Shown here in pieces: positions 7,734-13,557 of a stretch of 20,089 bases of DNA. The notes under the pieces were generated by a model. That model was not told the DNA's origin, did not search any database, and was given only the letters and a program-made list of their open reading frames with translations. Position numbers and translations under genes: made by a program. The stretch is from an uncultured Fibrobacter sp. (lineage in GTDB: Bacteria > Fibrobacterota > Fibrobacteria > Fibrobacterales > Fibrobacteraceae), in NCBI RefSeq assembly GCF_937877005.1, contig NZ_CALEFV010000291.1:1-20089 (forward strand), given 5' to 3'. How positions within the stretch are numbered: the stretch's first letter is position 1; every line of letters begins with the position of its first letter.

Positions 7734-8786
7734 ATGTCCGAAGAACTCGTTTTGAAATTCGTTAACCCGAAGCCCATGCGCTACGGTGAAAACTCCCACC
7801 AGTCCGCTGTATTCTACCGCGACCCGACTTGCACCGAAGCAAGCCTCGCCACCGCAAAGCAGCTCTGGGGTAAGGAACTTTCTTACAACAACATCGTGGA
7901 TGCCGACGCCGCTCTGGAAATGGCTCGCGAATTCGCAGACGAAAATGCCGTTGTTATCGTGAAGCACATGAACCCCTGCGGCCTTGCTACCGGCAAGACC
8001 CTGCGCAACGCTATGGAAGCCGCCTGGGAAGGCGACCCGGTGTCGGCCTTCGGTTCCGTGATTGCCGTTACCAAGAAGGTGGACCTGAAAACCGCCGAAT
8101 TCCTGAAGGGCAAGTTCGTCGAAATCCTTCTCGCCCCGGCATTCGACAAGGACGCTCTGGAATTTTTGAAGAACAAGTCCAAGGACATTCGTCTCCTTGA
8201 AGTGGGCAAGATCAAGAAGGCAACCCGCTGCAAGGTCTACAAGCACGTGATCGGTGGCATGCTGGTTCAGGACCGCGACGTGGACGTTTACGAAAAGTTC
8301 GAATGCGTCACCAAGAAGAAGTTCGCAAAGAACAAGGAAGCCCTCGCCCGCTTCACTTGGATCGTGACCAAGCACACCAAGTCTAACGCCATCGTCATGG
8401 GTTACGAATACGCCCGCGGCTACTTCCAGGTCATCGGCCTTGGCCCCGGCCAGCCCAACCGCATCGATAGTAACCTTCGCCTCTGCCAGCCCCGCGTCCG
8501 CGACAACGTGGCCCGCATGAAGGCCGCCCAGAAGTTCTTCAACGAAAAGGGCAAGTGCATCGACAAGGCCGGTCTCAAGGCTCTCGAAAAGAAGGTGTTC
8601 AGCGAAGTTGTCATGGGCTCCGACGCCTTCTTCCCCTTCCCAGACAACGTGGAAGCCGCAGCCAAGGCCGGCGTCCAGTACATCGTGCAACCGGGCGGTT
8701 CCAAGAAGGACAACCTCTCCATCGAAGCCTGCGACAAGCTTGGCGTGGCCATGGTGTTCACCGGCATGAGGCACTTCCGCCACTAA
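7734..8786 (+). CDS. purH: Stand-alone AICAR transformylase (PurH C-terminal half)
   Basis: 350 residues matching only the formyltransferase part of bifunctional PurH. It transfers the formyl group of 10-formyl-THF to AICAR, giving FAICAR in de novo purine synthesis. Family motifs are intact from start to end: MRYGENSHQ near residue 15, SYNNIVDADAAL near 50, KHMNPCG with the catalytic Lys-His pair at 77-78, SDAFFPFPDN near 295, IVQPGGSKKD near 316 and the terminal GMRHFRH. Bifunctional PurH is about 510-530 residues; the missing 190-200 N-terminal residues are the IMP cyclohydrolase domain. The start has its own ribosome binding site and promoter-like box and begins right at the domain boundary, so this is a true separate enzyme, not a truncation. 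A separate cyclohydrolase must exist elsewhere. The next gene follows after 9 bases. Confidence 0.93.
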   Translation: MSEELVLKFVNPKPMRYGENSHQSAVFYRDPTCTEASLATAKQLWGKELSYNNIVDADAALEMAREFADENAVVIVKHMNPCGLATGKTLRNAMEAAWEGDPVSAFGSVIAVTKKVDLKTAEFLKGKFVEILLAPAFDKDALEFLKNKSKDIRLLEVGKIKKATRCKVYKHVIGGMLVQDRDVDVYEKFECVTKKKFAKNKEALARFTWIVTKHTKSNAIVMGYEYARGYFQVIGLGPGQPNRIDSNLRLCQPRVRDNVARMKAAQKFFNEKGKCIDKAGLKALEKKVFSEVVMGSDAFFPFPDNVEAAAKAGVQYIVQPGGSKKDNLSIEACDKLGVAMVFTGMRHFRH

Positions 8787-8795
8787 GGGTCATCT

Positions 8796-9251
8796 ATGGT
8801 TCCAACCTCCCAAAAGGAAATCAATCAGCGGGAAAAGGACCTATACTACACGGTCCTTTCCTTCCTGAAAAAAATCCGCAAGGCCGGCAAGACCACAGCG
8901 AAGGAGTGGAACGAATACCGTTCCGCCATCAAGAGTGTCGCTATGACGGCAGACATGGGAAAGGCTGCCGACCTGTGGACCATGGACAACCTGGACCAGT
9001 TCTGCCCCGACAAGACACAGCTTCCGCCGCTCAACGACATGGATTACGTGGCACGAGTGTCACCCGAGTTCCTGTCGCAGCTCATGGAAGCGCTTTACTA
9101 CGGCATGCTGAACCAGACACAGGCCAACATGATTTCCGACGAGATCCAAGATGCCGATCCGGAATACGTGACTTCGGCCTCGCTCGAAGAGTTACTCGTG
9201 AAACTCTGGATTGGTAACGCCAAAAGCTACCGCAAGATGATAGCGAATTAG
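8796..9251 (+). CDS. Hypothetical protein downstream of AICAR transformylase
   Basis: 151 residues, no signal peptide, no membrane segment, predicted mostly helical. The first 40 residues are charged (REKDLYYTVLSFLKKIRKAGK), and the C-terminal part has a leucine-rich helix (SLEELLVKLWIG). There are hints of resemblance to the Smg/DUF494 family in the C-terminal half, but too weak to assign. It begins 9 bases after purH with AAGGG as ribosome binding site, so the two are almost certainly co-transcribed. Its TAG stop shares its last base with the first heptad of the following array. No function is proposed. Confidence 0.75.
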   Translation: MVPTSQKEINQREKDLYYTVLSFLKKIRKAGKTTAKEWNEYRSAIKSVAMTADMGKAADLWTMDNLDQFCPDKTQLPPLNDMDYVARVSPEFLSQLMEALYYGMLNQTQANMISDEIQDADPEYVTSASLEELLVKLWIGNAKSYRKMIAN

Positions 9252-9278
9252 TAGACAGTAGGAAGTAGGCAGTAGACA
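9251..9278 (+). repeat. Heptanucleotide tandem array 2
   Basis: Four exact-length 7-base units with consensus GTAGRMA; only the fifth and sixth bases vary, and the first and last units are identical. The array begins in the stop codon of the preceding gene and abuts the dispersed hairpin repeat, copy 2. Confidence 0.85.
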
Positions 9279-9320
9279 GAGTCATCCTGAGCGTAGCCGT
9301 AGGCGAAGTCGAAGGATCTT
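9279..9320 (+). repeat. Dispersed hairpin repeat, copy 2, carrying the trmFO RBS
   Basis: Shares GAGTCATCCTGAGC at its left end and GTCGAAGGATCT at its right end with copy 1 at 691-736, with a different, shorter centre containing GCC/GGC. The right end includes AAGGA (9312-9316), which stands 9 bases before the trmFO ATG and is the only visible Shine-Dalgarno site for that gene. Confidence 0.75.
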
Positions 9321-9325
9321 AATAA

Positions 9326-10663
9326 ATGAATGAACAGCAACGCGTACGTGTAATCGGTGGTGGTCTTGCGGGCTGCGAGGCGGCTTTGCAGTTGGCGAAC
9401 CGCGGTTTTAAAGTCGATTTGTACGAAATGCGCCCGGTGAAAAACACGCCTGCGCACAAAGACGGCCATCTCGCCCAATTAGTTTGTTCCAACAGCTTTA
9501 AGGCTTTGGGCATTACATCTGCCCACGGTCTTTTAAAGCAGGAACTCACGATGCTCGGGAGCTTTTTGCTGGACTCCGCCCGTGAGGCAGCCGTTCCTGC
9601 GGGCGATTCCCTCACCGTGAACCGCGATATTTTCAGCGAATCAGTTGAACGTAAAATCGCTGAATCACCAAACATTACACTCCATCGCGAAGAAGTCACA
9701 AGCCTCGAAGGCGACTGCTCTACCTTAGTGGCAGCAGGCCCTTTGGCCAGCGACGCCCTTGCCGACGACATCTTCAAGCGCCTCGGCAGCAATCGCCTGC
9801 ACTTCTTTGACGCCATCGCTCCGGTTGTCGAAACCGACAGCATCGACTTTGACCACGCCTTTTACCGCAACCGCTGGGAAAAGGGCGAAACGGCAGACTT
9901 TATCAACTGCCCTCTGGACAAGGAAACCTACACTGAATTTGTGCGCAAACTCTGCGAAGCCGAAAGCACCGAGCCGCGCCCCTTCGAAAAGAATGAACTG
10001 TTCGAAGGCTGCCTCCCCGTCGAAGAAATGGCTCGCCGCGGTTTCGAGACACTCCGTCACGGCCCCATGCGCCCGATTGGCCTTGGGCTCGGCAACAACG
10101 GGAAATTGTGGTACGCAGTCATCCAGCTCCGCGCCGAGAACAAGCAAAAGACTTTGTTCAACATGGTGGGTTTCCAAACGCGCCTCAAGTGGGGCACGCA
10201 AAAAGAAATCTTCACCATGGTGCCGGCGCTCAAGAACGCGAAATTTGCGCGCCTCGGCTGCATGCACCGCAACACGTTCATTGAATCGCCCAAGTTCCTA
10301 GATAAAACGCTCCGCCTGCGCCCGGATCTTGAATGCGCCAAGGGCATTCCGCCTACATGGTTCGCCGGGCAAATCACCGGTAGCGAAGGCTACACCGAAG
10401 CGGTAGCAACCGGCTGGTACGCCGCCTGGAACATGGCGCAGACGATTCTGCACGGGCACGCCGACCCGCTCCCCGACGAGAGTTGCATCGGTTCCTTGAT
10501 GAACCGTCTGGTCGAAGAAAACGAAGACTTCCAGCCGATGAATTTCAACTTCGGGCTGCTCCCCCACCACGAAGGACTCAAGAAAAAGAATAAAAAAGAG
10601 ATTCTTGCGGCTCGCGCCGAAGAATCCGTGAGAAAGTGGATTGCGGATAGGAAAATCATGTAG
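9326..10663 (+). CDS. trmFO: tRNA (uracil-5-)-methyltransferase TrmFO, folate/FAD type
   Basis: 445 residues, the usual family length. It methylates U54 of the tRNA T-loop using methylenetetrahydrofolate and FADH2. Evidence: the FAD-binding GGGLAGCEAA at 11-20 followed by an acidic residue in YEMRP at 33-37, the conserved LVCSNSFK with C54 (the equivalent of the Bacillus active-site cysteine), NCPLDKETY, the segment FNMVGFQTRLKWG, MHRNTFIESP, and the C-terminal GQITGSEGYTEA. All are characteristic of TrmFO (formerly Gid), and the bacterial SAM-dependent TrmA has none of them. The ATG at 9326 is chosen because AAGGA lies 9 bases upstream, inside the repeat. It follows the hypothetical gene by 74 bases, filled by repeats, so it could be read through from the purH promoter. 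Confidence 0.96.
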   Translation: MNEQQRVRVIGGGLAGCEAALQLANRGFKVDLYEMRPVKNTPAHKDGHLAQLVCSNSFKALGITSAHGLLKQELTMLGSFLLDSAREAAVPAGDSLTVNRDIFSESVERKIAESPNITLHREEVTSLEGDCSTLVAAGPLASDALADDIFKRLGSNRLHFFDAIAPVVETDSIDFDHAFYRNRWEKGETADFINCPLDKETYTEFVRKLCEAESTEPRPFEKNELFEGCLPVEEMARRGFETLRHGPMRPIGLGLGNNGKLWYAVIQLRAENKQKTLFNMVGFQTRLKWGTQKEIFTMVPALKNAKFARLGCMHRNTFIESPKFLDKTLRLRPDLECAKGIPPTWFAGQITGSEGYTEAVATGWYAAWNMAQTILHGHADPLPDESCIGSLMNRLVEENEDFQPMNFNFGLLPHHEGLKKKNKKEILAARAEESVRKWIADRKIM

Positions 10664-10669
10664 TCTTTG

Positions 10670-10689
10670 CAGGGAGAGGTCTCTCCCTG
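10670..10689. repeat. Perfect palindrome after trmFO
   Basis: CAGGGAGAG (10670-10678) pairs with CTCTCCCTG (10681-10689) around a 2-base centre, seven bases after the trmFO stop. There is no T run, so it may be a mRNA 3' end stabiliser or a weak terminator. Confidence 0.5.
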
Positions 10690-10770
10690 GTTCGCACTCT
10701 GTTGCTCACCCCCCTCTCTAGCGGGGACACCCCGCAACGCCCCCCACCCCGAAAAAAGAGTCAACCATAA
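10690..10770. other. Non-coding C-rich stretch with one hairpin
   Basis: First part of the gene-free 10664-10975 interval. It is strongly C-rich on the plus strand and contains the perfect stem GCGGGG/CCCCGC (10721-10735, loop ACA). No ORF with coding character and no T-run terminator is seen. Confidence 0.4.
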
Positions 10771-10790
10771 GTATCGGGGTAACCAGATTG
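10771..10790 (-). repeat. Detached copy of the tRNA-Pro 3' end
   Basis: GTATCGGGGTAACCAGATTG matches positions 10973-10992, which span the end of tRNA-Pro and its flank, with 2 mismatches in 20. It lies in the same orientation 202 bases away, and the rest of the tRNA is not present beside it. It could be the trace of an integration event at the tRNA 3' end or a decayed tandem tRNA gene. Confidence 0.6.
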
Positions 10791-10796
10791 TTCTTG

Positions 10797-10904
10797 CCGC
10801 TATTCGGCTTCGCCGAGCGGCGCGAACCCTACGGGCGATGCCTTAACGGCATTGCGCAAAATTCGCCTTTCGCACTCTCGCTGTTCGTGCATAGGCAAAT
10901 TTTG
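10797..10904. other. Three-hairpin non-coding element, possible structured RNA
   Basis: Three consecutive stems: CCGCT/AGCGG enclosing CGGC/GCCG (10797-10820), GCGATGCC/GGCATTGC (about 10836-10855), and a long nested stem at 10857-10904 combining CAAAATT/AATTTTG, GCCT/AGGC and GCAC/GTGC. It lies between pieces of tRNA-Pro sequence. It may be an inserted small element or a small RNA ending at the strong terminator at 10936-10978. No known RNA family was recognised. Confidence 0.4.
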
Positions 10905-10928
10905 TCGAACTGGTCAGTTCGATCTGGC
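10905..10928 (+). repeat. Inverted copy of the tRNA-Pro T-arm
   Basis: GTCAGTTCGATCTGGC (10913-10928) is the tRNA-Pro T-arm strand (complement of 10984-11000, one base shorter) placed in the opposite orientation. With TCGAACTG at 10905-10912 it makes a near-perfect palindrome centred at 10913. Together with the terminator arms it forms an imperfect inverted repeat, 10913-10954 against 10960-11000. Confidence 0.6.
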
Positions 10929-10935
10929 GTTAGCA

Positions 10936-10978
10936 CGATACAAAAAGCGACCCCCCGAAGGGGTCGCGTTTTGTATCG
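10936..10978. terminator. Strong terminator of tRNA-Pro (likely bidirectional)
   Basis: Two 19-base arms (10936-10954 and 10960-10978) pair with a single mismatch around a 5-base loop. The core is GCGACCCC/GGGGTCGC and the minus strand ends in TTTTTG. The right arm overlaps the 3' end of the tRNA-Pro gene by three bases. A T run is present on both sides. Confidence 0.85.
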
Positions 10979-11049
10979 GGGTAGCCAGATTCGAACTGAC
11001 GACATTCTGCTCCCAAAGCAGACGCTCTACCAGGCTGAGCTACACCCCG
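10976..11049 (-). tRNA. tRNA-Pro (anticodon TGG)
   Basis: 74 bases fold into a complete cloverleaf: acceptor CGGGGTG with TACCCCG, D-arm GCTC/GAGC, anticodon stem TCTGC/GCAGA with loop TTTGGGA reading TGG, variable ATGTC, and T-arm GTCAG/CTGGC with loop TTCGAAT. The discriminator base is A, and the CCA end is not encoded, so it must be added enzymatically. Confidence 0.97.
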
Positions 11050-11056
11050 AGTGCGA

Positions 11057-11064
11057 CAAATATA
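11057..11064 (-). promoter_or_regulatory. -10-like TATATTTG box of tRNA-Pro
   Basis: TATATTTG on the minus strand ends 8 bases before the mature tRNA 5' end. It is identical to the box at 11219-11226 in front of tRNA-Lys. No good -35 hexamer is seen at the usual distance. Confidence 0.6.
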
Positions 11065-11101
11065 ATAAAATAACATTCATTTGAGGAGCAATTTTCAAAA
11101 G

Positions 11102-11134
11102 AAAAACCGATTCTAGAAAATCTAGAACCGGTTT
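11102..11134 (-). terminator. Terminator of tRNA-Lys
   Basis: On the minus strand ACCGGTTCTAGA pairs with TCTAGAATCGGT (one G-T pair) around a 3-base loop and is followed by TTTTT-rich sequence. It starts 3 bases after the tRNA-Lys 3' end. tRNA-Pro therefore has its own transcript. Confidence 0.9.
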
Positions 11135-11136
11135 CC

Positions 11137-11209
11137 TGAGCTACGAAGGGCTCGAACCTTCGACCCACGCCTTAAAAGGGCGTTGCTCTACCAACTGAGC
11201 TAGTAGCCC
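11137..11209 (-). tRNA. tRNA-Lys (anticodon TTT)
   Basis: 73 bases give a complete cloverleaf: acceptor GGGCTAC with GTAGCTC, D-arm GCTC/GAGC, anticodon stem ACGCC/GGCGT with loop CTTTTAA reading TTT, and T-arm GAAGG/CCTTC with loop TTCGAGC. Discriminator A. CCA is not encoded. Confidence 0.97.
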
Positions 11210-11218
11210 GAACGCACC

Positions 11219-11249
11219 CAAATATATTAAAGCATTTGCGTTTTGTAAA
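11219..11249 (-). promoter_or_regulatory. Promoter of tRNA-Lys
   Basis: On the minus strand TTTACA (11249-11244) and TATATT (11226-11221) are separated by exactly 17 bases, and the -10 continues as TATATTTG. The mature tRNA begins 9 bases after the box. This is the best-formed promoter in the window. Confidence 0.75.
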
Positions 11250-11315
11250 GGCGGATTTTGGCTCATTTGTGAAAAAAAAAGCCTTTTTTACAATATAATC
11301 CGTTGCTTTCCCCTT

Positions 11316-11323
11316 AATATTTG
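11316..11323 (+). promoter_or_regulatory. Possible -10 box of the PorV-like gene
   Basis: AATATTTG (overlapping TAATAT) lies only 12 bases before the ATG, and no Shine-Dalgarno site is visible between them. If used, the mRNA would be nearly leaderless. An alternative perfect TATAAT stands at 11294-11299, which would leave a leader of about 30 bases. Confidence 0.35.
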
Positions 11324-11335
11324 TAAATTTCAATC

Positions 11336-12346
11336 ATGCTTTTAAAACGCTTTCTGACAACGGCCTCGACGCTGCTCGCAATCCCAGCAGTCTGTCATGC
11401 CTATTTTTCGCAGGGAGATGCCGGACAGGAAGTTTTTTCGTTCATCAATACCTTTGACAGCCCCCGAAACGCTGCCCTCGAAAAATCCGCAGGAGCAGGA
11501 ATTTCAACCGATCCCACAATCACGCAGCTGAACCCAGCTGCAATCGTCCTACCCGAAGGAAAGGACCATGTTGCAGCGGCCCACTGGCAGACCGGTGACA
11601 TGGCCGACAATGTAGGAAGCCTGTACTATACGGGACATTCCGGCAATCTCATTTTCCAGATGTCGTACAACTGGCAGTCGTATGGTTCAATTGACGGTTA
11701 CGACGAATTCGGACAAGAGACCGGCGAGGTTTATGAACCCTTTAGCCAACTGGCAACGGCCACCATTGCCTATCCGTTCAAGCATGTGAGGTTCGGTGCA
11801 ACATTCAAGTTCGCCTCGGACAACCTGACCGACGATTCGGGTGACAGAACCGCACTGGGAGCCGCATTTGACTGGGGCGTCGCATGGCAGTCCGAAAGCA
11901 AGCGTTTCGGTTTCGCCGTGATGGCCCGTGATTTCGGATGTCTCCTACGCGACTATGTCGACGATGGCGAAGACAAGTATTACCCGATGTCGCAGACCTA
12001 TGCAATTGCCGGTTACGTCAGGCCCACCGTACTTCCCCGCCTCACGGTATTTATCGACAGTGATTTCCCGCGCTATCAGGAACCTTTCCTCAGTCTCGGT
12101 GGTGAATATGCACTTGGCCAAAGTTTCTCTATCAGGCTTGGTTTTGAGCGAACTTGGCTAGACCTGATTCGTGACGCAAAGGAACTGTTTGCCTCCGAAG
12201 ACCGTCCCAACGAAACGAACAACGCCCACATGCTGAGCGCAGGCCTCGGTTACAATGCGAACCTATTCTCACTCGACTACAGCTTTTCGTACCTTGCCGA
12301 AGGTTTGGGACACGAGCACAGACTGGGGCTGCGTCTAAATTTCTAA
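11336..12346 (+). CDS. PorV/PorQ-family outer-membrane beta-barrel protein
   Basis: 336 residues with a signal peptide (about 1-22, ending CHA). The segment just after it, GQEVFSFINTFDSPRNAALEKSAGAGISTDPTITQLNPAAI (residues about 29-70), matches the conserved N-terminal plug motif of PorV/PorQ-type FadL-like barrels, which includes an NPA tripeptide. The remainder alternates aromatic and polar residues as in transmembrane beta strands, and the protein ends in F, the usual barrel-assembly signal. Known family members work in type IX secretion (cargo shuttle or C-terminal processing); whether this one does is inferred. The next gene starts 6 bases after its stop, so the two are co-transcribed. 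No clear ribosome binding site precedes the ATG. Confidence 0.82.
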   Translation: MLLKRFLTTASTLLAIPAVCHAYFSQGDAGQEVFSFINTFDSPRNAALEKSAGAGISTDPTITQLNPAAIVLPEGKDHVAAAHWQTGDMADNVGSLYYTGHSGNLIFQMSYNWQSYGSIDGYDEFGQETGEVYEPFSQLATATIAYPFKHVRFGATFKFASDNLTDDSGDRTALGAAFDWGVAWQSESKRFGFAVMARDFGCLLRDYVDDGEDKYYPMSQTYAIAGYVRPTVLPRLTVFIDSDFPRYQEPFLSLGGEYALGQSFSIRLGFERTWLDLIRDAKELFASEDRPNETNNAHMLSAGLGYNANLFSLDYSFSYLAEGLGHEHRLGLRLNF

Positions 12347-12352
12347 CGACAG

Positions 12353-13105
12353 ATGATAATGCGGCAGTTTGATATCTTTGTATTCGAAGAAAACGGTCCG
12401 CGGTTCAGTTCCTGGAAGCCTCCCTTCGAAGATCCTGCCCTAGGCTGGTTTCACGACTCCGACTGGAACCGTCCACTGCAGGGACTCAAAGCAGAATGGA
12501 TTATTTTTACATATCCCTCAGTCCATATAGACCGTGATTTTCTGAACAATCTGGCTCAGATCAATGACGGGTTTCCGATGGTGGACGCCTTTGCGCCTCG
12601 GCTTAAATTCGACGGGCAATTTTTCGGTGGACTGCTGCTGAACGGAACCAAGGGGTTCGCCCCCATTTCTGGAAACGAAAAGATGCGTTTTGTGGCGGCA
12701 TCAAATCCATTGATAGGCGTGTTTTCAAGTCGGATCGTCCAGCGTACGGGCTTGTTCGACCTGACTCTTCCTCCGGAATTCAGACTGCTAGATTATTCAC
12801 TCCGTATGGCCCACGCAGGCGGAAAAATGTTCAGCGTTCCATACCTGGTGGCGCAACTAAAGAACTCTTTGGACAATAAGGCGCCGAGCCTTATTAACGG
12901 GGATTACCTTCAGGCTGCGGCAAGCATCCGTCCCCAATGGCAAATCATCTACAAAAATCTGAATGTAGCGAGTCTTCTCGGATTCAGTGTTCGACATCCA
13001 GGCACGATTCCGCTCTGGTTCAATACGAAGGAACTCAAGTTCAAGCGCGACAAGGCGACTGCTTTGTCAAAACTCACCGCAGATTACCTGAAAGAAATAT
13101 CCTAA
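12353..13105 (+). CDS. Putative glycosyltransferase, GT-A-like
   Basis: 250 residues without signal peptide or membrane segment, so cytoplasmic. AEWIIFTYPSVHIDRDFLNNL (residues about 46-66) resembles the region of GT2-type glycosyltransferases preceding the metal site, and FRLLDYSLRMAHAGGKMFSVPYLV (about 143-166) resembles the acceptor-site helix usually reading ED-D-L-R-GY---VP in that family. The canonical acidic residues are partly replaced, so it may be degenerate or inactive. It starts 6 bases after the PorV-like gene, and a second in-frame ATG lies at 12359. Its TAA overlaps the TAG of the convergent gene by four bases. Glycosylation of exported or T9SS-dependent proteins would suit the context, but this is only inference. 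Confidence 0.6.
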   Translation: MIMRQFDIFVFEENGPRFSSWKPPFEDPALGWFHDSDWNRPLQGLKAEWIIFTYPSVHIDRDFLNNLAQINDGFPMVDAFAPRLKFDGQFFGGLLLNGTKGFAPISGNEKMRFVAASNPLIGVFSSRIVQRTGLFDLTLPPEFRLLDYSLRMAHAGGKMFSVPYLVAQLKNSLDNKAPSLINGDYLQAAASIRPQWQIIYKNLNVASLLGFSVRHPGTIPLWFNTKELKFKRDKATALSKLTADYLKEIS

Positions 13106-13557
13106 AAAAACACCCAGATGGCGATCCACAGCACCATCAGACAAAATTCCATTTCCTTCGAAATTTTCGAGAGGAAAGTACTGCAAAACGTCATGCTGAG
13201 CAAGGCCAGAATACGCGTCCAGGCTATGTCAAAACCACGGTAATAGAGTGCAATCCCACCAAAGAGTTCAATCCAGCACCAAAGCGCCTGAGACAGAACC
13301 AAATAACGCCTGCGGTAAAAACGAAGCGACGTTGTCGATAGGCAAAGGCAAAGAGCCATCATGCGGAACGGGTAATGCTCTATCTCGGAGTTGTCTATTT
13401 TCGAATCAATACCGCCAAAGTAGGTGAATACGACGAACAGAGCCAAAAAAACAGCCAAGAGTGCTCCGTTACGATACGGAGAAGACCCCTTGCGCCAAAG
13501 GAACAGAGCGCAGCCAAGTGCGATTAAACAAGCAAAAGCGTTTACTAACGGAGTCAT
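13102..13557 (-). CDS. Small polytopic membrane protein, last gene of the act-like cluster
   Basis: 151 residues, almost entirely hydrophobic, with five or six predicted membrane segments (about 4-21, 30-50, 65-80, 85-106, 113-130, 135-151) separated by short basic loops. No motif is recognised. Its ATG overlaps the TGA of the upstream ActC-like gene (ATGA), so translation is coupled and the product probably belongs to the same membrane complex. It occupies the place ActF holds in canonical act operons, but it is far shorter and has no visible NrfD-like signature, so it is not called ActF. Confidence 0.75.
   Translation of the reverse strand: MTPLVNAFACLIALGCALFLWRKGSSPYRNGALLAVFLALFVVFTYFGGIDSKIDNSEIEHYPFRMMALCLCLSTTSLRFYRRRYLVLSQALWCWIELFGGIALYYRGFDIAWTRILALLSMTFCSTFLSKISKEMEFCLMVLWIAIWVFF

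Noticed and set aside
7707..8783. 358-codon minus-strand frame opposite purH
   Set aside because: It is the antisense shadow of a fully conserved AICAR transformylase; its composition (G, H, V, L) reflects codon bias and it has no ribosome binding site.
8555..9217. 220-codon plus-strand frame across the end of purH and the next gene
   Set aside because: It overlaps two better supported genes in another frame and its translation has no domain features.
10797..10977. tmRNA, SRP RNA, 6S RNA or RNase P RNA
   Set aside because: None of the conserved sequence signatures of these RNAs could be found on either strand.
10788..11084. 98-codon plus-strand frame across the tRNA region
   Set aside because: It runs through the terminator and through tRNA-Pro in antisense and is not a credible protein.
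13190..13205. GTCATGCTGAGC, similar to the left end of the dispersed repeat
   Set aside because: It lies inside the coding sequence of the small membrane protein in frame, with one mismatch and without the AGGATC partner end. It is probably chance.
13102..13557. Calling the small membrane protein ActF
   Set aside because: The position fits, but it is far too short and lacks NrfD-like signatures, so the name is not supported.
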